Assembly: GCA_964407925.1 (NCBI GenBank)
Contig: CAYOXM010000004.1
Span: 14,546-78,545, forward strand
Source of the DNA: CAYOXM01 sp964407925
GTDB lineage: Bacteria; Patescibacteriota; Patescibacteriia; SG8-24
DNA: 64,000 nt
Direction of reading: 5' to 3'
Shown here: in pieces, positions 1 through 8,080 of the stretch
How the letters are laid out: each line of letters begins with the position of its first letter
How positions within the stretch are numbered: position 1 is the first letter of the stretch
Notes under the pieces: generated by a model
Seen by the model: the letters and a program-made list of their open reading frames with translations, nothing else
What the model was told of the DNA's origin: nothing
Databases searched by the model: none
Translations under genes and position numbers: made by a program

Positions 1-308
1 TCGGCGGCGAACCGTTCGGGAACGACGTCCGTGCGCATGCTGAGCACTTGGCCGAGCTTCACCCAGGCGGGCCCGAGCCTTTCGAACGCCCTGCGGAACC
101 GGACCTCGAGCGGCGGCTCCCCGCCGACCCCCGCGCCGTCGGGAATGCCGACGCGCAGCCTCGCGCGGACGCGCGAGCCGAACGGAACGAGATAGCGGAG
201 CCGCAACTCATCCACGAAAAAAGAAAGCCCTTCCTCGAAGAGCACGGTAAGCACGTCCCTGAACCGCTTCAGGTCGCCGGCGGTCTGCTTGAGCGGGTTC
301 AGCGTCAT
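1..308 (-). CDS. UbiB/ABC1 (AarF) family kinase-like protein, N-terminal part only
   Basis: The gene starts with ATG at 308 and runs off the left edge, giving about 102 residues. Reading the minus strand gives MTLNPLKQTAGDLKRF..., then RFRRAFERLGPAWVKLGQV and LSMRTDVVPERFAA. This matches the hallmark of the ABC1/UbiB atypical kinase family (LGPxxIKxGQ followed by LSxRxDLxPxE). Members are membrane-associated ATPases that support isoprenoid quinone or other lipid metabolism in other bacteria; the substrate here is unknown. The kinase motifs proper lie outside the window. The start codon overlaps the stop of the upstream gene (ATGA), so the two are translationally coupled. Confidence 0.85.
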   Translation of the reverse strand, partial: MTLNPLKQTAGDLKRFRDVLTVLFEEGLSFFVDELRLRYLVPFGSRVRARLRVGIPDGAGVGGEPPLEVRFRRAFERLGPAWVKLGQVLSMRTDVVPERFAA

Positions 309-763
309 ATCGCGCCTAGGCGCTCGAGCGCCTTGCGGAAAGCTTTTACCGCGCCCTTCGCCACGCCCGCGTCCAAGTGATAACTCGCCTCGTGCGCGAG
401 CTGATTGCGCACCTTGTGCGCCCACCACACCTCGCGCAGTTCCGGATACTTGTACTGCGCGAACTTCAGCCGCTCGCCCATCGTCGTTCCGGCCATCGCG
501 AGCGTCTTGAGCGCGTGATCGAGCAGCTTGTCCGCCTCGAGAATCGCGACCTTGCGGTTCATCTCGCCGGGCGACTCGATCATCCGTTCAATCTCCGCCC
601 AGCGCTTGCGCATCGCCTCGCGATCGTCGCTGTCGAACGCGCGCGACGCGAGCCAGCCTCGTACCTTCGACACCGCGAGCGCCGCAACGACGACGACCAT
701 CGCGCCGAGCGCGATGACGCCGAGTGCCGGGATGACGCGCGCGATGTCGATGGTGACGGTCAT
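305..763 (-). CDS. Conserved membrane-anchored protein of unknown function
   Basis: 152 residues. One transmembrane helix lies near residues 8-30 (VIPALGVIALGAMVVVVAAL), followed by a soluble helical domain with the motifs KRWAEIERMI, LEADKLLDHALK, TMGERLKFA and WWAHKVRNQLAHE. The combination of LEADKLLD and AHKxRNxLAHE recurs in short proteins of Patescibacteria. No catalytic residues are apparent and I do not assign a function. The start is the ATG at 763; an upstream in-frame GTG would add 18 unlikely residues. It overlaps the ABC1 kinase gene by 4 bases and follows the zinc-ribbon gene by 5, so the three form one unit. Confidence 0.7.
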   Translation of the reverse strand: MTVTIDIARVIPALGVIALGAMVVVVAALAVSKVRGWLASRAFDSDDREAMRKRWAEIERMIESPGEMNRKVAILEADKLLDHALKTLAMAGTTMGERLKFAQYKYPELREVWWAHKVRNQLAHEASYHLDAGVAKGAVKAFRKALERLGAI

Positions 764-768
764 AAGCG

Positions 769-1335
769 CTACCCCTTCGTCCAGTGCACGCGGACGAGCT
801 TGTCCCCCTCCGACCACGTGATGGTGAGCTTGCCGCCCTTATGGCTGCGATGCACCTGCTTGCCGATCGCGACCGCGAGCTGGTTCTCGGACGTGTACGC
901 GCGGACGGCGCCGCCGGATTCGGCGATGCGCACGATGCGATCCATCGGATCTCGCGCGATGGCGCGCTTGCCGACGTTACGGATGAGGCCGAGAATTTCC
1001 ACCTTTTCCGTCGGCGAAAATTCGCCGTCGAGGACGACCTCGCCCGCGTACGCGACCCCCGACGACGTTTTTTTCTTCTGCGCTCTGCACTCCTCGCACA
1101 TCCCCGCCTTGAGCCAGGTGATGTCCATGTCTCCGGCGAGCACTGCCGGCGAATGCCAATGCTTGTCGAAATAGATCGCTCCGCAGCTTCCGCAGCGGAT
1201 TGCGCCCTCGCGGCCCGCGGACCCCCCCTTATGGAGGTCGCCCTTGGTGCGCCCGCCCTTCGGTCGCGCCGCGACCGCCTTCGACGTCCCCTTCTTTACG
1301 GACTTCTTCGTGATGAGCCGCTTCTGCTTTGGCAT
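769..1335 (-). CDS. Zinc-ribbon protein with NMD3-like Cys motif
   Basis: 188 residues. The N-terminus is very basic (PKQKRLITKKSVKKGTSK), as in nucleic-acid-binding proteins. A four-Cys zinc ribbon follows: CGSCGAIYFD near residue 48 and CEEC near residue 80. The second half is an alpha/beta domain with RDPMDRIVRI and a basic stretch KQVHRSHKGGK. The Cys arrangement resembles the N-terminal region of NMD3-type proteins and of uncharacterised Patescibacteria proteins. RNA or ribosome binding is plausible but inferred. The start ATG is preceded by CCT, a context shared with many starts in this window. Confidence 0.6.
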   Translation of the reverse strand: MPKQKRLITKKSVKKGTSKAVAARPKGGRTKGDLHKGGSAGREGAIRCGSCGAIYFDKHWHSPAVLAGDMDITWLKAGMCEECRAQKKKTSSGVAYAGEVVLDGEFSPTEKVEILGLIRNVGKRAIARDPMDRIVRIAESGGAVRAYTSENQLAVAIGKQVHRSHKGGKLTITWSEGDKLVRVHWTKG

Positions 1336-1345
1336 AGGTTCGCGG

Positions 1346-2809
1346 TTAGGCGTTTGGAGGAATCAGTTTCCCGGCAAGGCCGGCGGCTCGCTCATAGGCG
1401 TGCGCGGCGCCGAGAAGCGTTTTTTCGTCGAAGTGGCGGCCGATGAGCTGGAGACCGACTGGCAGGCCAGCGTCGAACCCGCACGGGACGCTGATGCCGG
1501 GGAGCCCCGCGACGTTCACCGACACCGTGTAGATGTCGGAAAGGTACATCGCGAGCGGATCGTCGACCTTCTCGCCGAGCTTCCATGCGGCGGTCGGCGC
1601 TGTCGGCGTCGCGATGACGTCGACTTCGGTAAAGGCCTGGCTAAAGTCGTTGGAAATGAGCCGCCGGACCTTGAGCGCCTTCAGGTAGTACGCGTCGTAA
1701 TAGCCGGACGAAAGCGCGTACGTTCCCACCATGATGCGGCGGCGCACCTCGCGCCCGAATCCCTGGCCGCGCGACTTGCGATATGTCTCTTCGAGCGTGC
1801 CGCCGGCGACGCGCGTGCCGAAACGGATGCCGTCGAACCGCGAAAGGTTTGCGCTCACCTCGGACGGCATCAGCACGTAATACACCGCGAGCGCGTGTTC
1901 CGCGTGCGGAAGCGACACTTCCTTGATTTCGGCGCCGAGCGACTGGAGCGTCGCGACCGCGTCACGGACGGCCTTTTCGACGCCAGGGGCCATGCCGGAG
2001 ACGAAATACTCCTTCGGCAGGCCGACACGGAGGCCCTTGAGCGATTCGGGGAACCGATCGGGCAGCGCCCACCCCGGCTCGAGATCGACGCTCGTCGCAT
2101 CCATCATGTCACGACCCTCGATGGCGCCGAGCATCAGCGCGGCGTCCTCGACGGTGCGCGTGAAGGGACCGATCTGGTCGAGGCTCGACGCCATCGCCAT
2201 GAGGCCGTAACGGGACACGCGGCCGTACGTCGGCTTGAGGCCGACGACGCCGCACATCGCGGCAGGCTGGCGGATGGAGCCGCCGGTATCGGAACCCAGC
2301 GCGGCGACGGCCGAACCTTCGGCCACGGCGATCGCCGAACCGCCCGACGATCCGCCCGGGATACGCTCGAGGTCCCACGGATTCTTGGATGGCCCGTGGC
2401 AGGAGGTCTCGGTCGATCCGCCCATCGCGAACTCATCGAGGTTGGTCTTGCCGAGAATGACGGCGCCGGCCTCCTTGAGCCGCCTCACGACGGTCGCGTC
2501 ATACGGCGCGACGTACTCCTTGATGACGTTCGACGCCGCCGTCGCGCGGACGCCGGCGACGAGCATGTTGTCCTTAATGGCGACCGGCGCACCGTCGAGC
2601 GGCGAAAGCGGTTCGCCCGCCCTTCGCCTGGCGTCGGACGCGGCAGCGTCAGCGAGCGCCGACTCCTCCGTTATCTCGACGTACGCCTTGGTTGTTCCCG
2701 CGTTCTTCTTCGCGACCGCCAAACAGTCCCCGACCGCCTCGGCCGAAGACCATTCCCCTTTCGCCAGTCCCGCGGAGAGCTCGGCGAGCGTTTTCCTTGC
2801 AAGCGACAT
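1346..2809 (-). CDS. gatA: Asp-tRNA(Asn)/Glu-tRNA(Gln) amidotransferase subunit A
   Basis: 487 residues, the usual length. GatA hydrolyses glutamine and transamidates misacylated Glu-tRNA(Gln) or Asp-tRNA(Asn). The amidase-signature triad is complete and sits at the positions known from Staphylococcus aureus GatA: Lys79 (VAIKDN), Ser154 (GGSSGGS) and Ser178 (SDTGGSIR). I chose the ATG at 2809 because it begins the conserved N-terminal helix (MSLARKTLAEL); the longer reading frame adds 32 unrelated residues. gatC lies just upstream, 8 bases away. gatB was not seen in the window and must lie elsewhere. Confidence 0.96.
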   Translation of the reverse strand: MSLARKTLAELSAGLAKGEWSSAEAVGDCLAVAKKNAGTTKAYVEITEESALADAAASDARRRAGEPLSPLDGAPVAIKDNMLVAGVRATAASNVIKEYVAPYDATVVRRLKEAGAVILGKTNLDEFAMGGSTETSCHGPSKNPWDLERIPGGSSGGSAIAVAEGSAVAALGSDTGGSIRQPAAMCGVVGLKPTYGRVSRYGLMAMASSLDQIGPFTRTVEDAALMLGAIEGRDMMDATSVDLEPGWALPDRFPESLKGLRVGLPKEYFVSGMAPGVEKAVRDAVATLQSLGAEIKEVSLPHAEHALAVYYVLMPSEVSANLSRFDGIRFGTRVAGGTLEETYRKSRGQGFGREVRRRIMVGTYALSSGYYDAYYLKALKVRRLISNDFSQAFTEVDVIATPTAPTAAWKLGEKVDDPLAMYLSDIYTVSVNVAGLPGISVPCGFDAGLPVGLQLIGRHFDEKTLLGAAHAYERAAGLAGKLIPPNA

Positions 2810-2817
2810 ATGGCAGA

Positions 2818-3111
2818 TCAGGAAAAGACGGCTTTCACCTTGAGCATGTCGCCTTCGCGCTCGGGAAATTCGCCGAGCAGCGCGTCCCGCGTCCCTTTCG
2901 GGCACGGGGCGGGCTCATCGGCCCCGAAAACGTTTCGCACGGCGATGCTGTGCGCCATCGGCTCGATACCTTCGGTGTCGACCGTGCCGAGCGCGCCGAC
3001 GTATTCCAAAATGGACGACAGTTGCCGCGTAAGTGCGTCTTTTTCCTCGACGGGGAGCTCCAGACGGGCAAGCCGTGCGATGTGTTCGACTTCAGCGGGA
3101 GTCAGCGACAT
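2818..3111 (-). CDS. gatC: Asp-tRNA(Asn)/Glu-tRNA(Gln) amidotransferase subunit C
   Basis: 97 residues, normal for GatC, the small subunit that wraps GatA and GatB. Conserved features are LTPAEVEHIARLARLEL at the start, then LSSILEYVGALGTVDTEGIEP, and the C-terminal segment with R..LLGEFPEREG followed by FS. The ATG at 3111 is preferred over the upstream in-frame start, because the extra 15 residues overlap the end of ligA. It lies between ligA (7 bases upstream) and gatA in one operon. Confidence 0.95.
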   Translation of the reverse strand: MSLTPAEVEHIARLARLELPVEEKDALTRQLSSILEYVGALGTVDTEGIEPMAHSIAVRNVFGADEPAPCPKGTRDALLGEFPEREGDMLKVKAVFS

Positions 3112-3118
3112 AGGCAGT

Positions 3119-5191
3119 TTATTTCCCGTCCAGCATAGCGAGGAAACGGGCTTCATTCAAGACGGTAATGCCAAGGTATTGGGCTTTCTTCAGCTTCGAT
3201 CCGGCATCGTCGCCCGCGACGACGAAGTCCGTGTTCGCGCTCACCGAACCAGCGACGTCACCACCGAGGCTGCGTATGCGCGCCTTGGCTTCGTCACGGG
3301 TCATCCGCTCAAGCGTTCCGGTCAGCACGAACGTCTTTCCCGTGAGCTTGCCGGCCCTTTTCGCCGCAGCGGGCACGACCTCCACTTCCTTGAGCAGCCG
3401 GTCGACGTACGAGGCGTTCCGCCGCTCGGCGAACCAGGAGGCGACGCTCTTCGCCACGACGGGACCGACGTTCGGCACCGCGGCGAAATCCTCCGCCGAC
3501 GCCTTCCGGACCGCGCCGACGGTCCTGAACGCGTCCGCGAGGTCTGCCGCGGTTTCCTCGCCGACGTGACGGATGCCGAGGCCGTAGAGGAATCGCGCGA
3601 GCGGCAACCTGCGATGCGACTGGATGACGCCGACGAGCTTCTCCGCGGATACCTCGCCGAAACCCTCGAGGCCGGCGAGGTCCTCCTTCTTCAGGGCGTA
3701 CAGGTCCGCCGCGTCGCGGATGAGCCCCTCGTCGATGAACCGCTCGACGATCTTGTCGCCGAGGCCGGGCATGTCCGCGCTTTTTTTCGAAACGAAGTGA
3801 AGCACCTGCTCGACGGTCTTGGCGTAACACTGCGGGTTCGTGCAGTATGCCGCGACCTCCCCCTCCTTGCGCGTGACCGGCGAACCGCATTCGGGGCACT
3901 TCTTCGGCATGCGGAACGGCTTTTCCTTCCCGCTCCGCGCCTCCGTGATGACCTTCACGACTTTCGGGATGATGTCACCCGCCTTCTCGATGACGACGGT
4001 ATCGCCGATGCGCAGGCCGAGCCGTCCGATCTCGTCCTCGTTGTGAAGCGTCGCGTGCGTGACGGTCGTTCCCGCGACGCGCACGGGGCGCATCACCGCG
4101 ACCGGCGTGAGCGCGCCGGTCCGTCCGACCTGCACGCGGACGTCCTCGACGACCGTCGTCGCCTGCTCGGCGGGATATTTGTACGCGACGTTGCCGCGCG
4201 GCGCCTTGCCGACGACGCCGAGCTTCTCCCAGAGCGCGTCGTCGTTCACGACCACGACGATGCCGTCCGACCAGTACGGCAGCTTGGCGCGTTTCTTGCC
4301 GATGTCGTCGTGGTACGCCTGCACCTCGTCGAGCGACCGCGCGAGACGCGAAAGCGGGTTGATCTTGACGCCGAGCAGCGTCAAAAGCTCGTGCGCCTGC
4401 TCATGCGTCGAGAGTCCCGCGTCGATGAAGAGCGCATACCCGAAAAAATCCAGCCTGCGCGACTTGGCCATCGCGGGATCCAGCTGGCGGATGCTGCCGG
4501 CGGCCAGGTTCCGGGGGTTCGCGAAAGGCGGGAGGCCCGCCTTTTCCTGTTCCCGATTGAGCTCCTCGAGCGTTTTTTTGGTCATGAATACCTCGCCGCG
4601 CACTTCGATCCGGCCGGCGAGCGACGACGTCGCCGCACGGAACGCCTTCGCGTCCACCGAGTCCCCGTGCCGCTTCAGGAACGCGGCGACCTCCTTCTCC
4701 TCGGGGACGCGCAGCCGCAGCGGTATGGCGTCGACCGTCCTCAGGTTCTGCGTCACGTCCTCGCCGACCGTTCCGTCGCCGCGCGTGGCGCCGGTCGCGA
4801 GCAGGCCGTCCTCGTATGCCAGCGAAACGGCCAAACCGTCCATCTTCATTTCGCAGTAGAATTCGTCGATGGGATCGGCGGAGAGCTTCTGGATTCGCGC
4901 GTGCCAGTCGGTCAGCTCCTCAAACGAAAAAATGTCCTCCATGGAAAGCATGCGGCTCTTGTGGCGGACTTTTGCGAACCCGGCGAGCGGTTCGCCCCCG
5001 ACGCGCTGGGTCGGCGAGTCCGGCGTCACGAGGTCGGGATGCTCCTGCTCGAGCCGGTACAGCTCGTGCTTGAGCGAATCGAGCGCCGCTTCGGAAATCT
5101 CCTGGCGGTCGAGCACGTGATAAAGGTAGCGATGATGCTCGATCGCCTTCCTGAGCCGCTCGATGTCCTTTTTCGCTTCGGCCTTGTTCAT
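3119..5191 (-). CDS. ligA: NAD-dependent DNA ligase
   Basis: 690 residues. LigA seals nicks between Okazaki fragments using NAD as AMP donor. Domain order: Ia domain (YHVLD region), adenylation domain with the nucleophile Lys116 in CEMKMDGLAV, an OB fold, a four-Cys zinc finger (CPECGSPV...YCTNPQC), helix-hairpin-helix repeats, and a C-terminal BRCT domain (GKTFVLTGTLERMTRDEAK). The residue before the nucleophile is Met where most ligases have Pro. The start ATG at 5191 opens directly into the Ia helix. It heads a ligA-gatC-gatA run, and an AGGTT-family inverted repeat fills the gap upstream. Confidence 0.97.
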   Translation of the reverse strand: MNKAEAKKDIERLRKAIEHHRYLYHVLDRQEISEAALDSLKHELYRLEQEHPDLVTPDSPTQRVGGEPLAGFAKVRHKSRMLSMEDIFSFEELTDWHARIQKLSADPIDEFYCEMKMDGLAVSLAYEDGLLATGATRGDGTVGEDVTQNLRTVDAIPLRLRVPEEKEVAAFLKRHGDSVDAKAFRAATSSLAGRIEVRGEVFMTKKTLEELNREQEKAGLPPFANPRNLAAGSIRQLDPAMAKSRRLDFFGYALFIDAGLSTHEQAHELLTLLGVKINPLSRLARSLDEVQAYHDDIGKKRAKLPYWSDGIVVVVNDDALWEKLGVVGKAPRGNVAYKYPAEQATTVVEDVRVQVGRTGALTPVAVMRPVRVAGTTVTHATLHNEDEIGRLGLRIGDTVVIEKAGDIIPKVVKVITEARSGKEKPFRMPKKCPECGSPVTRKEGEVAAYCTNPQCYAKTVEQVLHFVSKKSADMPGLGDKIVERFIDEGLIRDAADLYALKKEDLAGLEGFGEVSAEKLVGVIQSHRRLPLARFLYGLGIRHVGEETAADLADAFRTVGAVRKASAEDFAAVPNVGPVVAKSVASWFAERRNASYVDRLLKEVEVVPAAAKRAGKLTGKTFVLTGTLERMTRDEAKARIRSLGGDVAGSVSANTDFVVAGDDAGSKLKKAQYLGITVLNEARFLAMLDGK

Positions 5192-5194
5192 ATC

Positions 5195-5266
5195 GAAAGG
5201 TGAAAAGGTCGAGAGGTCAGAAATGACTTTGAAGCTCCAACCTTTGAACCCTTACCTTTTAAACTC
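5195..5266. repeat. AGGTT/AACCT intergenic inverted repeat, copy 1
   Basis: The left half is rich in GAAAGG, AAAAGGTC and GAGAGGTCAG. The right half carries AACCTTTGAACCC and TTACCTTTTAAAC, so the two can fold on each other (AAAAGGT with ACCTTTT). The same design recurs at 23003-23079 and 39796-39889. It fills nearly all of the gap between ligA and the minor pilin gene. It has the look of a mobile or slippage-derived intergenic hairpin rather than a classical terminator. Confidence 0.65.
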
Positions 5267-5274
5267 AATCTTAC

Positions 5275-6153
5275 CTATGGACAGCTGATGGTACCGCTCT
5301 TCACGATGGAACATTCGCTGAACACGACGAAATCGTATACTCCCGAAAGCGGCGTCTGCCGCGGCAGGGTGATGAGCAGCTTCTGCTCCACACCGGCGAA
5401 CGTGCCGCGACTGTCGACTTTGACGCGACCGGGGAGGTTCACCGGCGCGTTCCCCGCGTCGTACCCGCGGATCTGCACGTTCTCGAGCGCCCCCTTTCGG
5501 GCGACGAGCCTGATGCGGTACAGCTTGTCCGGCGCCGCGACAGGGAGCACGGCGGTACCGCCGACGTACTGGTTCACGCCGATGGCCACGTTCGCCGCGT
5601 TGAGCGGGTCCCACGCGCCTCCGGGCTGCCAGCCGATGAGCGTCGCGCCCAGTACCGTACAGCCGGAGCAGGCATCGGTCCACGTCACCTCGACTTTGGC
5701 CACGTTCGCGCTCGCCTGCGTATCGGGATTGAAGAGCGCGATTTCCGTGAAGGAATCCTCGAGGATGGTCCCCGCGTAAATGACGCTCTCCTTGTCGTCG
5801 ACCGACCGCTTCCATGTCGCGTTGTTGGTGAGGGCGGTGGCGCTGCTCACCGACGACGGCAGCGTGCCGGTCCGCCGCGCCTTGAACAGGGCGTCTTCCG
5901 CGCCGCTTTCGGCCGCGTAGTACGCGACGATGGCGCTGTCGATGACGCGGGTCTGCTGGAGCGAACTCAGGATGAGCGAACCCAGACCGACGGACGATAT
6001 GACGACCGACGACATGACGATGAGCGCCATGAGCAGGACGGTGCCACGGGAGTCGAAGGCGGAGGGTCGAGAGTGGTGAGTCTCGCGCGCCGAACCTCGC
6101 CCCGCGAAAGGACGTTCCACTTTCCACTTTCCGCTTTCCACTGGACGTACCAT
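5275..6153 (-). CDS. PilX-like minor pilin / pilus assembly protein
   Basis: 292 residues. Residues 37-60 (RGTVLLMALIVMSSVVISSVG) form a type IV pilin-like hydrophobic N-helix after a Gly, followed by YYAAESGAEDALFKAR, the signature seen in PilX-type minor pilins. The C-terminal part is beta-rich with scattered Cys. The first 36 residues are odd: VESGKWKVE is encoded by a tandem run of TTTCCAC/CTTTCCGC units at 6115-6142, so the leader looks repeat-derived. It starts 2 bases after the preceding gene and is last in the minor pilin run. The exact start is uncertain. Confidence 0.75.
   Translation of the reverse strand: MVRPVESGKWKVERPFAGRGSARETHHSRPSAFDSRGTVLLMALIVMSSVVISSVGLGSLILSSLQQTRVIDSAIVAYYAAESGAEDALFKARRTGTLPSSVSSATALTNNATWKRSVDDKESVIYAGTILEDSFTEIALFNPDTQASANVAKVEVTWTDACSGCTVLGATLIGWQPGGAWDPLNAANVAIGVNQYVGGTAVLPVAAPDKLYRIRLVARKGALENVQIRGYDAGNAPVNLPGRVKVDSRGTFAGVEQKLLITLPRQTPLSGVYDFVVFSECSIVKSGTISCP
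6115..6142. repeat. Short tandem TTCCACT-type repeat inside the PilX-like gene
   Basis: About four imperfect 7-base units (TTCCACT, TTCCACT, TTCCGCT, TTCCACT) lie near the 5' end of the PilX-like gene and encode VESGKWKVE. Repeats of 7 bases are not a multiple of three, so a change in unit number would shift the frame and could switch the gene on or off. Confidence 0.55.
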
Positions 6154-6155
6154 AG

Positions 6156-6782
6156 CTATCTCTTGTATTTCCTGTTCGTCGCCGTCGTCTGGAGGTAAAC
6201 GACGGAACGCTCGGCCTGCCGCTCCGCCGAGCTTTCGAGCATCAGGACGGCGGTCACGCGCGGCTGGAGGTTGGCGGCATACGTTCCCGTGTTCGGATCG
6301 AACGCGTTCGGATCGGTCACGGGACCGATGTAGAACTTCACGTTGTCCACCTTCACGCCCTTCGGGGTGATCGGCGCCGGCGTTCCCGTGCCGACGGTCA
6401 CGAGCAGGCACGGCCTGCTGAGCGTGTCCGCGCAATTCGACTCGTTGCCGGAGTCGCTCACGTGGAAACGAAGCTTCGTGTTCGTGCTGTCGATGAGCGC
6501 GAGTTCCCCCTCCGGGACGCCGATGGCGGTTCCGCGCGAAACGTAATACGCGTAATCGAGCGTCCCGGTGCGCACCTCGCGGACGATCGCCTCCATGGTG
6601 AACCGCGCGTCCGCCTGGACGCGTTCCAGGCCGAACATCTTGCGCTGCGACTTGTTGGCGAGCAGGAAGATGTCCGACGCCGCGACGACGACGGTCGAGA
6701 AGATGCCGAGGACGACGAGCAGCTCCATCAGCGTGAAGCCGCGCGCCGCCGCGATTTTCCGCGCATGGACGGTCCTCCGCAT
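6156..6782 (-). CDS. PilW/PulJ-like minor pilin
   Basis: 208 residues. A basic leader (MRRTVHARKIAAAR) ends in Gly before FTLMELLVVLGIFSTVVVAAS, the class III signal that prepilin peptidase cleaves, with Glu5 of the mature protein present. The next segment (RVQADARFTMEAIVREVR) is typical of PilW/PulJ proteins that sit at the pilus tip. The chosen ATG at 6782 follows the previous TGA stop by one base (TGATATG); an upstream in-frame start adds 11 residues. It is part of the minor pilin run 5275-8080. Confidence 0.82.
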   Translation of the reverse strand: MRRTVHARKIAAARGFTLMELLVVLGIFSTVVVAASDIFLLANKSQRKMFGLERVQADARFTMEAIVREVRTGTLDYAYYVSRGTAIGVPEGELALIDSTNTKLRFHVSDSGNESNCADTLSRPCLLVTVGTGTPAPITPKGVKVDNVKFYIGPVTDPNAFDPNTGTYAANLQPRVTAVLMLESSAERQAERSVVYLQTTATNRKYKR

Positions 6783-6783
6783 A

Positions 6784-7458
6784 TCAGCGCCAATTGAACA
6801 TCCGCTCTTCGACATCGAGCGTGTGCACGCGGCCGGCGACGGCCCAGCGCATCTTCGAGGTCACGCGCATGCCGATCTTCTCGGCCGCGCCGCAACCGGC
6901 GCCGCTCGTCACGATGGTGTAGCCGCCCGCGCCGTTGTCGCACAGGGGGTCGGTGACGATCAGCCGGCTGAACCCCGAGACTACGGTACCCGCGGGCTGC
7001 GCGGCAGCCTGGACGAACAACCCGACGGTGGCGCCGCCGCCGCCCGTGGTGTAACGGTACACGCGCGCCGCGTTCGCGGTGATGACGTTCGCGGCCGCGT
7101 AGTTGACCGACCACGCGTTCGTCGACGGCGAAAATTCGGCAATGCCCGTGTAATCGGTGCCGTTGTACAGCCCGCTGTCGAACTGCTGGCCCGCCAGCCA
7201 GTTCGAGTCGCGTATCGCGCGCACCGCCTCGATGCCTTCGCGCGCCAAATTGCCGGCCATGATGCTCGCCTCGCTCTCCTTTTCGGCCTTGATGGTCCCC
7301 GCGACCAGCGTGAGCGCGGACGACACCGCCGTCACGATGATGCCCGTCGCGATGATCGCCTCGAGCATGCTCTGCCCCCTTTGGCGAAGTCCGCGACCGC
7401 GGCGCGGCCGATTGCGCTCCGGCAGGGCGTTGTCCGAAAACGTCGCGGCGTGAGGCAT
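6784..7458 (-). CDS. PilV/GspI-like minor pilin
   Basis: 224 residues. The basic leader ends QRG before QSMLEAIIATGIIVTAVSSAL, a prepilin cleavage site with Glu5. It continues with GNLAREGIEAVRAIRDSNW, a motif shared by PilV/GspI-like proteins of Patescibacteria. The C-terminal domain is beta-rich with one Cys pair (C near 165 and 178). It is joined to the upstream gene by a TGATATG junction and probably belongs to the minor pilin complex that primes pilus assembly. Confidence 0.8.
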   Translation of the reverse strand: MPHAATFSDNALPERNRPRRGRGLRQRGQSMLEAIIATGIIVTAVSSALTLVAGTIKAEKESEASIMAGNLAREGIEAVRAIRDSNWLAGQQFDSGLYNGTDYTGIAEFSPSTNAWSVNYAAANVITANAARVYRYTTGGGGATVGLFVQAAAQPAGTVVSGFSRLIVTDPLCDNGAGGYTIVTSGAGCGAAEKIGMRVTSKMRWAVAGRVHTLDVEERMFNWR

Positions 7459-7459
7459 A

Positions 7460-8080
7460 TCAGTCGGCGTTGACTTGTCCCGTGATGCGGTTCACCGTCA
7501 CGTTTTTCGTCTGGCCCGTCGCCGCGTGCCGCGTGGTGACGGACGCCACGCCGGTCGCCGTCGAACCGTTGAAGTACACCGAAGGTTTCGGCGGCTCGAA
7601 GACGATGTCGAGCGTCGCGCCGGCAGCGGGAGAGAGCGTCGACACCTTCACGCTCGGACCAGGCGACGCCGAGTCCGACCGGATGAGTTCGCCCGCGTCA
7701 TAGGCGCGGTCGCCGTCAAGGTCGGCGAACAGGATGACGCTGCGGTCGTCCGGCGACGTCGTCGAGAGCCGGATGCCGTAACCGCGCGGCACTTCGACGA
7801 CGCACGTGCCGCCGCCGCACTCCGCGCTGAGGCCCGACGGGCACGTTTGCAGGTCGCGCGTTCCTCCGCGGCAGAACGCCGTCGTTTGGCCGGCGACGGC
7901 GAGCGTCTGCGCGCGCCGGATTGCGGTCGCCACGAGCTGGCTCGACAGTCGCAGCTCGTCACCCTGCCGGCCCGCGCGGAAATTCGCGGTGACGAACGCC
8001 GTCACGACGGCGAAAATGCTCATTGAGAGGAGCATCTCGATGAGCGTGAACCCGCGCAAAATTCCGCGATGGCGCGTCAT
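7460..8080 (-). CDS. GspH/FimT-like minor pilin
   Basis: 206 residues. Leader MTRHRGILRG precedes FTLIEMLLSMSIFAVVTAFVTANFR, the prepilin helix with Glu5. The following LRLSSQLVATAIRRAQTLAV is characteristic of GspH/FimT pseudopilins. The globular part contains four Cys between residues 80 and 105, likely disulfides, and a calcium-loop-like FADLDGDRAYDAGE. The ATG overlaps the stop of pilD by 4 bases, so it is translated with it. Confidence 0.82.
   Translation of the reverse strand: MTRHRGILRGFTLIEMLLSMSIFAVVTAFVTANFRAGRQGDELRLSSQLVATAIRRAQTLAVAGQTTAFCRGGTRDLQTCPSGLSAECGGGTCVVEVPRGYGIRLSTTSPDDRSVILFADLDGDRAYDAGELIRSDSASPGPSVKVSTLSPAAGATLDIVFEPPKPSVYFNGSTATGVASVTTRHAATGQTKNVTVNRITGQVNAD

Noticed and set aside
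1244..5203. A 1319-residue open frame on the plus strand
   Set aside because: It is the antisense shadow of gatA, gatC and ligA in GC-rich DNA. Its translation is Arg/Glu/Asp-rich low complexity with no domain, while the minus strand codes intact enzymes.
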